A DNA stretch of 64,000 bases from Candidatus Bathyarchaeota archaeon (GCA_005888735.1 VBBN01000028.1:119351-183350); one strand, 5' to 3'; shown: positions 1-7,755, counted from the stretch's first letter. The notes: a model not told the origin generated them from the letters alone. A program made the numbers and translations.

Positions 1-441
1 AGGGGAATAGACCTCCACCGAGACCACATGCGCAAGCAAGATCTAGACCTACAAACCCGAATCCAACAACAAGCCGCCCGAACCATATCAAGGATGAGAG
101 GAAACAACGGCCTAGTAGTCGACACACACATGTTCGTCAGAACAGTCGACGGGCTCTGGCCCGGAACCCCCAAAAGAGTACTAGACGCGCTCCAACCAGA
201 CCTAATTGTCCTCATCGAAGCCACACCTGAACAGGTCGCCAAGAGACGAAGCCAAGACGCCGGCCGCGAACGCGAAGCCCACGAAGTCAACAACGTCCAA
301 GCGGACCTCGAATGGTCCAGATACATGGCCAGCGCCAACGCCGTCATAGCAGGCATCCCAATTCAAATAGTCAACAACGAGGAGGGCCAACAGCACCAGA
401 CTGCAGAGGACCTGCTGAAGATAATACAAAAGCTGAGATAA
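1..441 (+). CDS. adkA: archaeal adenylate kinase, 3' part
   Basis: Archaeal-type adenylate kinase interconverts ATP plus AMP and two ADP in the cytosol. The reading frame is open to the first base of the window, so the N-terminus with the P-loop lies outside; the visible frame begins RGIDLHRDHMRKQ. The pattern RDxMRK, the 'VDTHMFVRT' strand and the lid-like 'EQVAKRRSQDAGRERE' segment fit the AdkA family, as does a C-terminus ending in a short helix. It heads the conserved cluster followed 4 nt later by the EMC3/DUF106 gene, then L34e, cmk, L14e and cbf5, which supports the call independently. Confidence 0.88.
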   Translation, partial: RGIDLHRDHMRKQDLDLQTRIQQQAARTISRMRGNNGLVVDTHMFVRTVDGLWPGTPKRVLDALQPDLIVLIEATPEQVAKRRSQDAGREREAHEVNNVQADLEWSRYMASANAVIAGIPIQIVNNEEGQQHQTAEDLLKIIQKLR

Positions 442-445
442 ACCA

Positions 446-1024
446 TTGTCGTTCATCGACGATATCATAATCTTCCTAGCTACACCGTTCCGGGTCGCCT
501 GCCCGCAGGCCGCCACCGGCCATCCCTGTACACCCGCGTCCACTCTGATCATAATCGGGGCGGCAATCCTGCTCGCTCTCTTGACGAACAGCGCGAACAG
601 GTTCCTAGTGGACTACAAGATGGTCGCAAACTCTCGAAAGGAGTACATGGCCTGGACAAAATCGGTAAACAAGGCGCGAAAAGAGAAAGATGAGAAGACA
701 CTAGACAAGCTAATGAAGAAACAGTCCGCGATGGTAAAAATGAGTTCGAGAGCGAGCTTTGAACAGATGAAAACAACACTCATAACATTCGCTCCCCTCC
801 TGTTGCTCTACTATTCGCTCTTGAGCGTCTTCGGGGGAGCCCCGGTCGGCTACTCACCCATCGCCATCCCTGGAGCTACCGTTGAACCGACAGCAGGCTT
901 CAGCTCAGGCATAGCAGTCTTCAGCCTCGTCTACTGGTACTTTCTCTGCTCCTTCGCCATCAGCATACCTATATCCCGGCTTTTCGGCGTCCAAACCTAC
1001 TCGCTAACAGGGACCCAACAATGA
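446..1024 (+). CDS. DUF106/EMC3-TMCO1 family membrane insertase (YidC-like)
   Basis: A 192-residue membrane protein of the archaeal DUF106 family, distant relatives of YidC/EMC3 that help insert membrane proteins. Visible architecture: a hydrophobic helix near residues 34-50 (TLIIIGAAILLALLTNSA), a charged coiled-coil hairpin at about 60-105, a second helix (ITFAPLLLLYYSLLSVFGG) and a third near 155-175 (GIAVFSLVYWYFLCSFAIS). That is the three-helix plus cytosolic coiled-coil layout of the family. The start is TTG, 4 nt after the adkA stop, and the gene overlaps rpl34e by ATGA, so it is translated within an operon. Confidence 0.82.
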   Translation: MSFIDDIIIFLATPFRVACPQAATGHPCTPASTLIIIGAAILLALLTNSANRFLVDYKMVANSRKEYMAWTKSVNKARKEKDEKTLDKLMKKQSAMVKMSSRASFEQMKTTLITFAPLLLLYYSLLSVFGGAPVGYSPIAIPGATVEPTAGFSSGIAVFSLVYWYFLCSFAISIPISRLFGVQTYSLTGTQQ

Positions 1025-1290
1025 CAAAACCGTCACAGAGAGGACACAGAAGACGACACGTGAAAGTGAGACTTCCATCAGGAAAGAGAACCCTCCATTT
1101 TCAACCACGCGCTCACTCTAGGCCAACATGCTCAAGATGTGGAGCCCAGCTTCACGGAGTCATCTCAAAGCGTGCAGGACTCCCGGCAAGCAGCAGGAGG
1201 CCCACAAGACCCTACGCAGGGGTCCTCTGTGGAAACTGTCTCACCTCTGAGATCAGACAACTCGTCCGCTCTGCCAGCACAAGTAAATGA
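1021..1290 (+). CDS. rpl34e: 50S ribosomal protein L34e
   Basis: Small basic large-subunit ribosomal protein of 89 residues, the normal archaeal length. Four cysteines form a zinc-ribbon (CSRCG near residue 38 and CGNC near residue 75), and the N-terminus is rich in Arg and Lys for rRNA contacts. Its ATG overlaps the stop of the upstream DUF106 gene (ATGA), and its own TGA overlaps the cmk start in the same way. Position between the EMC3 homologue and cmk is conserved in archaea. Confidence 0.9.
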   Translation: MTKPSQRGHRRRHVKVRLPSGKRTLHFQPRAHSRPTCSRCGAQLHGVISKRAGLPASSRRPTRPYAGVLCGNCLTSEIRQLVRSASTSK

Positions 1291-1841
1291 TCATAACCGT
1301 CAGCGGGCCACACGGAACTGGAAAGTCCACCTACGCGGCCAAGCTGGCCAGCGCACTTGGCCTTCGTCACGTATCAGCAGGACAGCTCTTTCGTAAACTA
1401 GCCAAAGAAAAAGGCTACTCACTAGAACAATTCGGACAATTAGCAGCGGAAGACCCTGCCATCGACCGTGTCGTCGACGAAGAGACAATGAAGGAGGCAG
1501 AGAAAGGAGACCTCGTAATTGATGGACAACTCACCGGATGGGTCCTCAGAGAAGTTGCAGACCTACGGATCTATCTGACTGCCCCCGAAAACATCCGATT
1601 CGAGAGAATCGCCGAAAGAGATCGGATGGGCATTGAAGAAGCGAGAAAACTGACTCTACAGCGAGAGAAGGTTCAGAACGAGCGGTACAAGAAACACTAC
1701 GGGCTAAGACTAGAAGACCGAACCATTTACCACATTATACTGGACACGAGTTTTCTGCCTCAAGCAGACACCGAGAAGGTGCTTCTAACCCTAGCCATCT
1801 CCGTGAGAGACAACAAGGCGCGTAGAACAAAGAAGGCTTAA
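1287..1841 (+). CDS. cmk: cytidylate kinase
   Basis: Archaeal cytidylate kinase (184 residues) phosphorylates CMP/dCMP with ATP. The P-loop is at the extreme N-terminus (SGPHGTGKSTYA, residues 5-16), followed by the NMP-binding helix and 'DGQLTGWVLREVADLRIYLTA', where archaeal Cmk has the DGRLTGW-type motif. The lid segment 'RIAERDRMG' and the C-terminal 'YHIILDTSFL' strand also match. The start overlaps the L34e stop (ATGA). Confidence 0.92.
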   Translation: MIITVSGPHGTGKSTYAAKLASALGLRHVSAGQLFRKLAKEKGYSLEQFGQLAAEDPAIDRVVDEETMKEAEKGDLVIDGQLTGWVLREVADLRIYLTAPENIRFERIAERDRMGIEEARKLTLQREKVQNERYKKHYGLRLEDRTIYHIILDTSFLPQADTEKVLLTLAISVRDNKARRTKKA

Positions 1842-1888
1842 ATGAGAACTTCCTCGCCCGCACGTCCCGCTTTAAGGTAGAACGGTCC

Positions 1889-2188
1889 ATGCCAAGCATA
1901 GAAGTAGGAAGAATCTGCGTCAAGCTCTTCGGCCGCGAGGCAGGCAGAAAATGTGTCATTGTCGACGTGGTCGACAAGAACTTCGTTTTGATAACAGGAC
2001 CCAAAAAGATTAGCGGAATCAAGAGGCGCAGAACCAATGTCAAACACTTGGAGCCAACAGACGAAAGCATCGACATAAAGAAGGGTGCCTCCGACGAGGA
2101 CGTTGTCAAGATTGCGGAAAAGGCGAAGAAAGCCAGTTTTCTGAAGGAAATCGTTACGCCCAAGCAGATCACGGTCGCAGCCTCCTAA
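1889..2188 (+). CDS. rpl14e: 50S ribosomal protein L14e
   Basis: A 99-residue archaeal L14e. The N-terminal KOW-like beta-barrel is clear (EVGRICVKLFGREAGRKCVI, then DKNFVLITGP and the basic RRRTNVKHLEPT). The C-terminal 35 residues are a charged helix. It sits between cmk and cbf5, its normal archaeal neighbours. A 47-nt spacer separates it from cmk, so it may have its own translation signals in the same operon. Confidence 0.9.
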   Translation: MPSIEVGRICVKLFGREAGRKCVIVDVVDKNFVLITGPKKISGIKRRRTNVKHLEPTDESIDIKKGASDEDVVKIAEKAKKASFLKEIVTPKQITVAAS

Positions 2189-2278
2189 CCAGGCAAACAA
2201 TCTCTTCCGGAAGAAGAGGCCGCCCCGGCCTAGCCCACGTTTAAAGACAACAAGACTCTGCTTTCACGTGATATCAAA

Positions 2279-3312
2279 GTGTCTCAAACGCCCTCATGGG
2301 AAAGAACGCGAAAGGAGCAAGTCAAGATCGAGGAAGAAACAGACCCGTCCTACGGCTGCCTGCCTGAGAAACGAACACTGGACCAACACATCAGGTTCGG
2401 ACTGATCAACTTGGACAAACCCTCGGGCCCGTCCAGCCACGAGGTCGTCGCGTGGGTGAAACGACTGCTGCGATTGAAGCATGCCGGCCACGGTGGAACT
2501 CTAGAGGCCGAAACCTGGGCCGGAGCAATCCAATGGTTACCGGCGTGCTACCCCTCGCCCTAGAAGATGCCACGAAAACAATCCAAGCCTTCCTCATAAC
2601 CGGAAAAGAGTACGTCTGCCTTATGACACTTCACGGCGACGTCGACAGTAAACAACTCCTTAGGACATTGGAGGAGTTTGTCGATGACATCTACCAGAAG
2701 CCTCCAGTGAGGGCCGCAGTCAAACGCGAAGTAAGAAAGCGACGGATTTACTCGATAAAAGACATCGAGGTCGACGGGCGCCAGGTCCTATTCCGCGTCA
2801 GCTGCCAAGCGGGCACATACATACGTAAGCTGGTCTACGATGCGGGGGAGGTTTTGCAGGTCGGAGCACACATGCGAGAACTCCGACGAGTCCGTGCCGG
2901 CTCGTTCACCGAGGACACAATCTCCACCCTGTACGACGTGCTCAAACTGTCTCAATCCTCGGGAGCAGACCGTGAAGAGCTAGCACGCCGAATAATCGTT
3001 CCGATGGAAGCAGCATTCCGGCACATTTCCAAGATTTACATTCGAGACAGTGCCGTCAGCGCAGTATGCCATGGAGCCGACCTAGCAGTGCCAGGAGTGG
3101 TTAGGCTCACTGAGGGCATACGACAAAACTCCGCCGTCGCACTTTTCACGCTGAAAGGAGAACTTGTCGCCTTGTCCAAGGCCCTTATGAGCACGGAACA
3201 GGTTCTGGAAGCGGAGAAGGGTCTGGCCGCGAAAACCCTCAGAGTCGTTATGCCCCCGGAGGTCTACCCCAGGATGTGGAAGACGAAGGAAAGAGCCTTG
3301 ATGCTAACATAG
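2279..3312 (+). CDS. cbf5: tRNA/rRNA pseudouridine synthase Cbf5 (TruB family), interrupted by a predicted 23-nt intron
   Basis: Cbf5 is the catalytic subunit of archaeal H/ACA ribonucleoproteins and also modifies tRNA U55. The first part (GTG at 2279) reads to '[20 protein letters not shown]' and 'HAGHGGTL'; the family motif GTLDP then breaks and the conserved [18 protein letters not shown] continues in another frame. Removing 2505-2527 joins ACT CTA G to AT CCA ATG GTT ACC GGC, giving T-L-D-P-M-V-T-G with the catalytic Asp, and one 336-residue protein, a normal Cbf5 length. A BHB structure can be drawn around the segment (see the intron entry). The C-terminal PUA domain is intact (about '[19 protein letters not shown]' to 'YPRMW'). 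The alternative is an inactivating mutation, less likely because both halves are perfectly conserved. Confidence 0.88.
2505..2527 (+). other. predicted BHB intron in cbf5 pre-mRNA (23 nt)
   Basis: Possible fold, read from the sequence: outer helix 2494-2497 (TGGA) with 2529-2532 (TCCA); 3' bulge 2526-2528 (CAA) facing unpaired A2498; central helix 2499-2502 (CTCT) with 2522-2525 (GGAG, one G-U pair); 5' bulge 2503-2505 (AGA); inner helix 2506-2509 (GGCC) with 2518-2521 (GGCC). Cutting after the second base of each bulge, as the archaeal splicing endonuclease does, removes 2505-2527 and exactly restores the frame and the GTLDP motif. The boundary is ambiguous by one A. Introns in archaeal cbf5 are known from Crenarchaeota; whether this site is shared cannot be checked here. 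Confidence 0.75.
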
Positions 3313-3348
3313 GGCTGGCTGTTTCTGAGCGAGAATGAGGTTTCGTTC

Positions 3349-3465
3349 ATGTGCAACTGCGGAGAGGAAATTGTCGTAAGAGTGGATCCGGACGCTGAGA
3401 ACGAGGTTACCTGTCAGAAATGCGGGCAACAATATCGGTTCTACGGGAGAAGTGTTCTGCGCTAG
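3349..3465 (+). CDS. small zinc-ribbon protein (38 aa)
   Basis: A tiny gene just after cbf5 encodes MCNCGEEIVVRV, a short acidic loop, and CQKCGQQYRFYGRSVLR. The CxC and CxxC pairs, 17 residues apart, form an evident zinc-ribbon. It lies in the same frame as cbf5 after the TAG stop, 36 nt downstream, so it is probably co-transcribed. The function is unknown; small zinc ribbons beside translation genes often bind nucleic acid, but that is inference. Confidence 0.6.
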   Translation: MCNCGEEIVVRVDPDAENEVTCQKCGQQYRFYGRSVLR

Positions 3466-3474
3466 AAGCGTGAG

Positions 3475-4338
3475 CTAGATAAGTTGGAAGAAGAGAATGG
3501 CCAAGGTTGCAACCCATAGGGGAACTGAAACGGCCGCCCAGATTCGCTTGTCCCAGCTCATGACTTTCTGTCCGTCGAGAATGAAAATTGGCAGCATGTT
3601 GAATGCTCCTAGCCAGATGTTGAGAGCAACTCCAGACTGCAGGAACCTGAATTGCTGGCAGTTAAGACAAGCCGCGGGGATCGTGAGGTCGTGGACTCCA
3701 AGAGTCGTCGCAACGAGAAGTGTCACGCCAAAGATGGTGGCGACAATGACGTTGACAATAGGCCCGGCGAGCGAGACTAGTCCATTGGACTTTCGGTCGA
3801 TTCCCTCTCCGAAGTATCCGGCCCGTGAGGCAATGTACACAGCGCCCGGCGCGGCGAATATGAACCTCCCTGAGCTGACAAAGGCAAAGAGGAGCGCCAT
3901 TACTGCACCATAAGTCCAGAGTTTGAATTCGGCCAAGCATCCATATCTTTCCGCGGCGAACTTGTGAGCCAGCTCGTGTCCCAAGAACCCCGTTCCCACC
4001 ACAATAAGCATCAGCAAGAAAATCTCGAGCGACTGGATGAGGGTTACCGATTCGAAGAACCGGAGGGAGAAACTGATGCCTAGAACAAGCAGCGCGGTAA
4101 GCAGGGCTGCTAGCTCTCGAACGGGGATTTTCGCGAGCCGATGAGTCTTCAAAAGCCGAATTGTTCCAGCAGCACGTGGCCTGTCAACACGGATAATGGG
4201 TCTTGGCGCTCTGGCCTGGTCGATGTTTGGGCATTCGTGATTCTCTGGAAGTCTATGATAGACACAGTGAACACTTCCGCAGTAGCGGCATATGTACGGA
4301 ATGAACTCTTCCGCACCGCAGACTGCGCATCGTTCCAT
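3475..4338 (-). CDS. membrane metalloprotease, peptidase M50 family, with N-terminal AN1-type zinc finger
   Basis: An integral membrane zinc protease of the site-2 protease family. Near the N-terminus the cysteine/histidine pattern CAVCG..YICRYCGSVHCVYHRLPENHEC is an AN1-like finger. Several membrane helices follow, with the active-site helix 'FLGHELAHKFAAERYG' (HExxH) and the second metal motif 'NMLPIFILDGQKVM' (LDG). A GTG at 4368 would add 11 residues, but a TATA-like TTTTAA at about 4370-4376 lies too close to it; the ATG at 4338, three codons before the first finger cysteine, is preferred. The substrate is unknown. Confidence 0.8.
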   Translation of the reverse strand: MERCAVCGAEEFIPYICRYCGSVHCVYHRLPENHECPNIDQARAPRPIIRVDRPRAAGTIRLLKTHRLAKIPVRELAALLTALLVLGISFSLRFFESVTLIQSLEIFLLMLIVVGTGFLGHELAHKFAAERYGCLAEFKLWTYGAVMALLFAFVSSGRFIFAAPGAVYIASRAGYFGEGIDRKSNGLVSLAGPIVNVIVATIFGVTLLVATTLGVHDLTIPAACLNCQQFRFLQSGVALNIWLGAFNMLPIFILDGQKVMSWDKRIWAAVSVPLWVATLAILFFQLI

Positions 4339-4869
4339 AGGCAGCCTAACGAATGGGGGGTTGGCCACTTAAAATCGTGCCCTTTGTCGGATTGGTGAAG
4401 CCTGAGAATCGTTACGCGCCATCCCGTTCACGGGTAACGACAGAGTTAGAACAATTTTCGACGCCTAAGTGTGTCACGAGTGGCGTCCCCCGGGAACGGA
4501 CACTTGCCATTCGCCCGTCAAGGGCTTGGCTGGTCCGCACCCACCGCCACTCTCGTTCTCATCTCTTCTCAAGTCACCTTCCCCGCTCGGGCCTAATTAC
4601 TTGAGACGCAGTTACTCGAATGACGTTCTCAAGGAGAGGAAACACGCACGATCATTCATCGAAGACACAAACCAGACCCAAGAAAAACTATCCGTCCGAG
4701 GTCCCTCCCGGGAGCAGCTCCGTAATTAGGACTGGAGACCCAAACGTGATAGATGAATCGTCGAAGCCGGACAGGCACTTGACCCTAGTGCGGCCGGAGA
4801 CTCTGGAAGCAACGTATCCGGTAACGTGGTTTTCAATGGGAATATGGAAAGGAGGTAGGAGGGTTGTGG
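4339..4869. other. intergenic region without a recognised gene
   Basis: About 530 bases between the M50 protease start and the 3' end of the tRNA-Ser gene. The protease promoter (TATA-like TTTTAA on the minus strand near 4370) is the only feature I can support. Open frames here show no protein-like pattern on either strand. An undetected small RNA is possible but nothing specific is visible. Confidence 0.4.
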
Positions 4870-4916
4870 CGCCGGGAGTGGGATTTGAACCCACGCGGCC
4901 CAAGGGGCCACAGGCT

Positions 4917-4932
4917 AACAGTCGCCCTGATT
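4917..4932 (-). other. tRNA-Ser intron 2 (16 nt, between positions 37 and 38)
   Basis: A canonical-position intron after the anticodon. Cutting between positions 37 and 38 yields loop CTGGAAA closed by CAGGC/GCCTG. The central helix is weak (C32-G and G34-C pairs with mismatches), so the exact boundaries are less certain than for intron 1. Confidence 0.6.
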
Positions 4933-4940
4933 TTCCAGGC

Positions 4941-4961
4941 TTGGGCCTGCTTCGTCGCAGA
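4941..4961 (-). other. tRNA-Ser intron 1 (21 nt, between positions 29 and 30)
   Basis: This segment lies inside the anticodon stem. Removal joins CAG to GC and creates the 5' strand CAGGC of the stem. Bulges AGT and AAG each lie next to the four-base-pair central helix GGGC/GCCC, as the splicing endonuclease requires. Position 29/30 is non-canonical. Confidence 0.75.
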
Positions 4962-5151
4962 CTGCCCGGTACCAGGCTCCGGAATCCCGGCTCGGAGGGA
5001 TGTCTTCCGACGCACTATTTTCATCTTTGGGAAACAGGTTAGTAATGATTCGGTTTGTACGGTTGGAGGCTAGGGTCTCGTTCGTAGTTCCCTGTTGAGT
5101 CATGAGCCCTCCTTGCCCATTAGGGGCGCCCCCCTCGAGAGTCTCGAGCGG

Positions 5152-5574
5152 TTAGTGTCTTAGCGTCGGCCTAGAGCGTGCCACTATTTCCCTCGCACTC
5201 TCAATTTCGCGGGGGTATTCCTTGCCGCGCCCGGAGATTTTCTTGTCGGCTCTCCTAGCCTCCAGACTCGACACTACGAAGTTCATCGCCTTGTGAAGGT
5301 CGAACTGTTTGCAGCTGAAAATGTCTACGAAGGCATGCCCGTTGTCGGGGAAGGTGTGAATACTAACGTGGCTTTCAGCTATGATGACAAAGCCGCTGAT
5401 CCCCCACTCGCCAGGATTGTGCGTGGGCCGGTACACGAAAGTGTATGGAGGGGTGATTTTGTGCATCCCGATTACGTCCGGAAGTTCGTCTAGGAGGTTG
5501 TAGATGTAAGTAAGGTCGGAGAGCTTTCGAGGGTTGCACTCCGACAAATCAAGAGTCAGATGTGGTCCGAACAT
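5152..5574 (-). CDS. speH: S-adenosylmethionine decarboxylase proenzyme
   Basis: Pyruvoyl-dependent AdoMet decarboxylase of the short prokaryotic class (140 residues). It supplies decarboxylated AdoMet for aminopropyl transfer in polyamine synthesis. The self-cleavage site is in 'AESHVSIHTFPDNG', where the Ser becomes the pyruvoyl group; His and the Cys in 'DIFSCKQFD' complete the processing residues. The N-terminus 'GPHLTLDLSECN' is typical. Starts at ATG 5574. A long purine-rich spacer separates it from the divergent S13 operon. Confidence 0.88.
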   Translation of the reverse strand: MFGPHLTLDLSECNPRKLSDLTYIYNLLDELPDVIGMHKITPPYTFVYRPTHNPGEWGISGFVIIAESHVSIHTFPDNGHAFVDIFSCKQFDLHKAMNFVVSSLEARRADKKISGRGKEYPREIESAREIVARSRPTLRH

Positions 5575-5962
5575 TTGTAGAGTTTTTTCTCACAGAAATT
5601 TTTCGGTGCTACTATGTTTCCACTGTCATTCTCTATTTAAGAATTGTTTACACGACAACTAGACGCAGGAGTAATTTTTTCCGGAGAGAAAAAAATCGGC
5701 CAGCGGAGAAAAATTTCGTCAGGCGAACTTTTTCACCGCGGAGAAAAAAGGCGAACACAGCAACAACAAAGCGGAAAGAGAAATTGGCGAAGAATTTTCG
5801 CCGGAGAACTTGGCCACGGAGAGTCAGAGATCCTCAAACATCTGCCTGGCGAGTGGATTTGTCGAGGGACGGTCCCGGAACCGTGCCCAAAAACCGGGCT
5901 CCGAGAGTGGAAACGTTAAATTACACACGGTCAACCCACCCGATTATCGCTGATACCCAGGC
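5575..5962. other. divergent intergenic region with repeated GGAGAAAAA-type motifs
   Basis: A spacer of 388 bases between speH (leftward) and rps13 (rightward). It contains at least three copies of a CGGAGA(G)AAAAA-like word between about 5680 and 5750, degenerate copies beyond, and a small hairpin GGCGAA..TTCGCC near 5787-5803. A TATA-like TTAAATTA near 5917 probably serves the S13 operon. No protein gene is evident. Confidence 0.45.
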
Positions 5963-6457
5963 TTGTCGAGAGAATTCCGACTCATACTTCGACTCATGGG
6001 AACTGACGTAGACGGGACTAAGAAGGTCGCGTTTGGGCTCAGCAAGATACGAGGGGTAGGGCACAACTACGCCCAGGCGGTTGTAAAAGCGACCAGAATC
6101 AACCCAGACGCGCGTATGGGCTCCCTTTCAGAGGGGGAGCTATCAAAGCTTGAGGATGCTATCCGGGATCCTGCGAAGCATGGTATTCCAAGTAGGCTCT
6201 TCAACAGGCGCAAAGACCTCGACTCGGGACGCGACATGCATCTTGTAGGTCCAGATCTTGCCCTCAGGACAAAAGCAGACCTTGACCTCATGAAAGACAT
6301 TCGCAGCTGGAAGGGAATCAGGCACTCTTTAGGATTGAAGGTGCGAGGCCAGAGGACGCGGACTACTGGACGCAGTGGCAAGGCCGTCGGCGTTAAGAAG
6401 AAAGTCTTGATGGAGGCCGCGAGGGCCGCTGAGAAGAAGGGAGAAGAGAAAAAGTAA
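5963..6457 (+). CDS. rps13: 30S ribosomal protein S13
   Basis: Small-subunit head protein at the subunit interface, 164 residues including the archaeal C-terminal extension. Diagnostic stretches are 'MGTDVDGTKKVAFGLSKIRG', 'DLALRTKADLDLMKDIRSWK' and 'GIRHSLGLKVRGQRTRTTGR'. The TTG start at 5963 gives SREFRLILRLMGTD, matching archaeal S13 N-termini; ATG at 5996 would cut conserved residues. First gene of the ribosomal/RNA polymerase operon. Confidence 0.93.
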   Translation: MSREFRLILRLMGTDVDGTKKVAFGLSKIRGVGHNYAQAVVKATRINPDARMGSLSEGELSKLEDAIRDPAKHGIPSRLFNRRKDLDSGRDMHLVGPDLALRTKADLDLMKDIRSWKGIRHSLGLKVRGQRTRTTGRSGKAVGVKKKVLMEAARAAEKKGEEKK

Positions 6458-6475
6458 GCAGGAGTAACCGCAAGT

Positions 6476-7162
6476 ATGGGTGACCCTCGAAAGGCGAGGA
6501 AGACATACGCGACTCCTCGTCATCCTTGGCGCAAAGAACAATTGGAGGAAGAACTTCGGCTGCTCGGAGAGTACGGACTCCGGAACAAAAGAGAGCTGCG
6601 GCATCAGGAAACGATGCTATCCGAGATCAGGGGAATTGCGAGGACTCTCTTGGGAGCTCCCGAAGAGCAGCGGGCCCGCCTAGAGACGCAGTATCTTGGC
6701 CGCCTTGCCCGGTTGGGTCTCCTATCCGAGTCGGCGAGCGTGGATAACATTCTTGACCTTAATGTGAAGGATTTGATGGAGCGAAGGCTTCAGACAATAG
6801 TGTTCAAGTCCGGCCTGTCCCGGACTATTCACCAGGCACGTCAGTTCGTGACACATGGCCATGTCAGCATAGCTGGGCAGATTGTATCTGTGCCCGGTTA
6901 CTTCGTCAAGAGGGATGAAGAGTCGAGAGTCGCGTTTCATGCGAGAAGCGCTTTAAACAATGCGCAACACCCTGCCCGTGCCGCCCCCGGGGCGAAAAGG
7001 ATAACGCGGTTGATTGAGGAGGTAGCTCCCGCCGTACCGGCTGGTCCGGTGCTGCCCGATGTCCCCCCCGAGATTAAGGCGATTGTCCAGACGGAGCAGC
7101 CCATAGAAATCCTGGAGCCTGAGGAAGAGACACCGGCCGAGACTGAAGATAAGCAGCCGTAA
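6476..7162 (+). CDS. rps4: 30S ribosomal protein S4
   Basis: Primary 16S rRNA-binding protein, 228 residues. The N-terminus 'GDPRKARKTYATPRHPWRKE' is a clear archaeal S4 signature, and the S4 RNA-binding domain follows (MERRLQTIVFKSGLSRTIHQ, then ARQFVTHGHVSIAGQIVSVP). The last 55 residues are a proline- and glutamate-rich tail longer than the family core. It starts 18 nt after S13. S11, which normally comes next, is absent. Confidence 0.93.
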   Translation: MGDPRKARKTYATPRHPWRKEQLEEELRLLGEYGLRNKRELRHQETMLSEIRGIARTLLGAPEEQRARLETQYLGRLARLGLLSESASVDNILDLNVKDLMERRLQTIVFKSGLSRTIHQARQFVTHGHVSIAGQIVSVPGYFVKRDEESRVAFHARSALNNAQHPARAAPGAKRITRLIEEVAPAVPAGPVLPDVPPEIKAIVQTEQPIEILEPEEETPAETEDKQP

Positions 7163-7206
7163 CAATCCACTTAAGCATAACCACTTCCCTCCGTGACCGA
7201 TTCCCA

Positions 7207-7755
7207 TTGGCTGTTTCGGTAGGCTATCTGCTGATTGCAGCTGGAGTCTGCGGGTGTGCCCCGCTCTTCAAATGGGTCTCCCACGCATTGTCTCGGTTCT
7301 TCTCGGTGGTCGGCTTCTTCGTCGGGATCGTATGCGTTATCGTTGCAGCTGAAGTAGCACTAGGGCTCACCTTTCTGACAAACATCTTCTCAGTTCCGTC
7401 AGCGACGGGCTTGAACAGTGCCGGGCTATACTTGGCCTACTTTCTACCGGTCATGGGGGTTGTTGGGATATTGCTGGTGTCGAGGCCCATTAGGAATATT
7501 CGCTGGGGATCGCTTATCGGCCTAGGGGTTGGACTTTTGATCTCGGCGTACTTGAAAACGTTAGTACCTTCGATAGATACGACCATTCTCGTCGTGGTCT
7601 TCATTATCGCGACGCTAGCGATTTACACATTGCTGAGATTTGTCGAGGATCTTTTCGAGTTTGTCGGGACAGTGCTGGCCTTTCCACCGGTGGCAATCGC
7701 CATCGGTTTCGCCGGGCTGTATTTCGGAATACTGATAACTGTCAAGTTTTCGTAG
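7207..7755 (+). CDS. multi-pass membrane protein of unknown function
   Basis: A 182-residue, very hydrophobic protein with about five or six predicted membrane helices and short loops. Starts at TTG 7207. I do not recognise the family. It lies co-directionally 44 nt after rps4, in the place where rps11 would be expected, and is followed by two convergent DUF131-type genes. No catalytic motif is visible. Confidence 0.6.
   Translation: MAVSVGYLLIAAGVCGCAPLFKWVSHALSRFFSVVGFFVGIVCVIVAAEVALGLTFLTNIFSVPSATGLNSAGLYLAYFLPVMGVVGILLVSRPIRNIRWGSLIGLGVGLLISAYLKTLVPSIDTTILVVVFIIATLAIYTLLRFVEDLFEFVGTVLAFPPVAIAIGFAGLYFGILITVKFS

Larger units (their letters stand above)
4870..4991 (-). tRNA. tRNA-Ser(GGA) with two predicted introns
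   Basis: On the minus strand the acceptor GCCGGGA (4991-4985) pairs with TCCCGGC (4877-4871), discriminator G (4870), the archaeal serine identity base, then encoded CCA (4869-4867). The D arm is CCGG/CCGG and the T arm GTGGG TTCAAAT CCCAC. The stretch between is too long for one anticodon arm. Removing 4961-4941 and 4932-4917 gives anticodon stem CAGGC/GCCTG, loop CTGGAAA (anticodon GGA) and a variable arm GGCCC-CTT-GGGCC, a clean 85-nt class II tRNA. The first intron has a textbook BHB: central helix GGGC/GCCC, bulges AGT and AAG, inner helix CTGC/GCAG. Confidence 0.85.

Noticed and set aside
4921..4965. Simple tRNA reading with anticodon stem CAGTC/GACTG and one intron
   Set aside because: It leaves G at position 33 and a variable arm that is too long; the two-intron reading gives a standard tRNA-Ser.
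4620..5042. Open frame of 140 codons on the plus strand across the tRNA-Ser gene
   Set aside because: It runs through the tRNA gene and has no protein-like pattern.
5562..6011. 149-codon plus-strand frame between speH and rps13
   Set aside because: Composition follows the purine-rich repeats (long Arg/Lys runs), it overlaps the S13 start in another frame and shows no domain.
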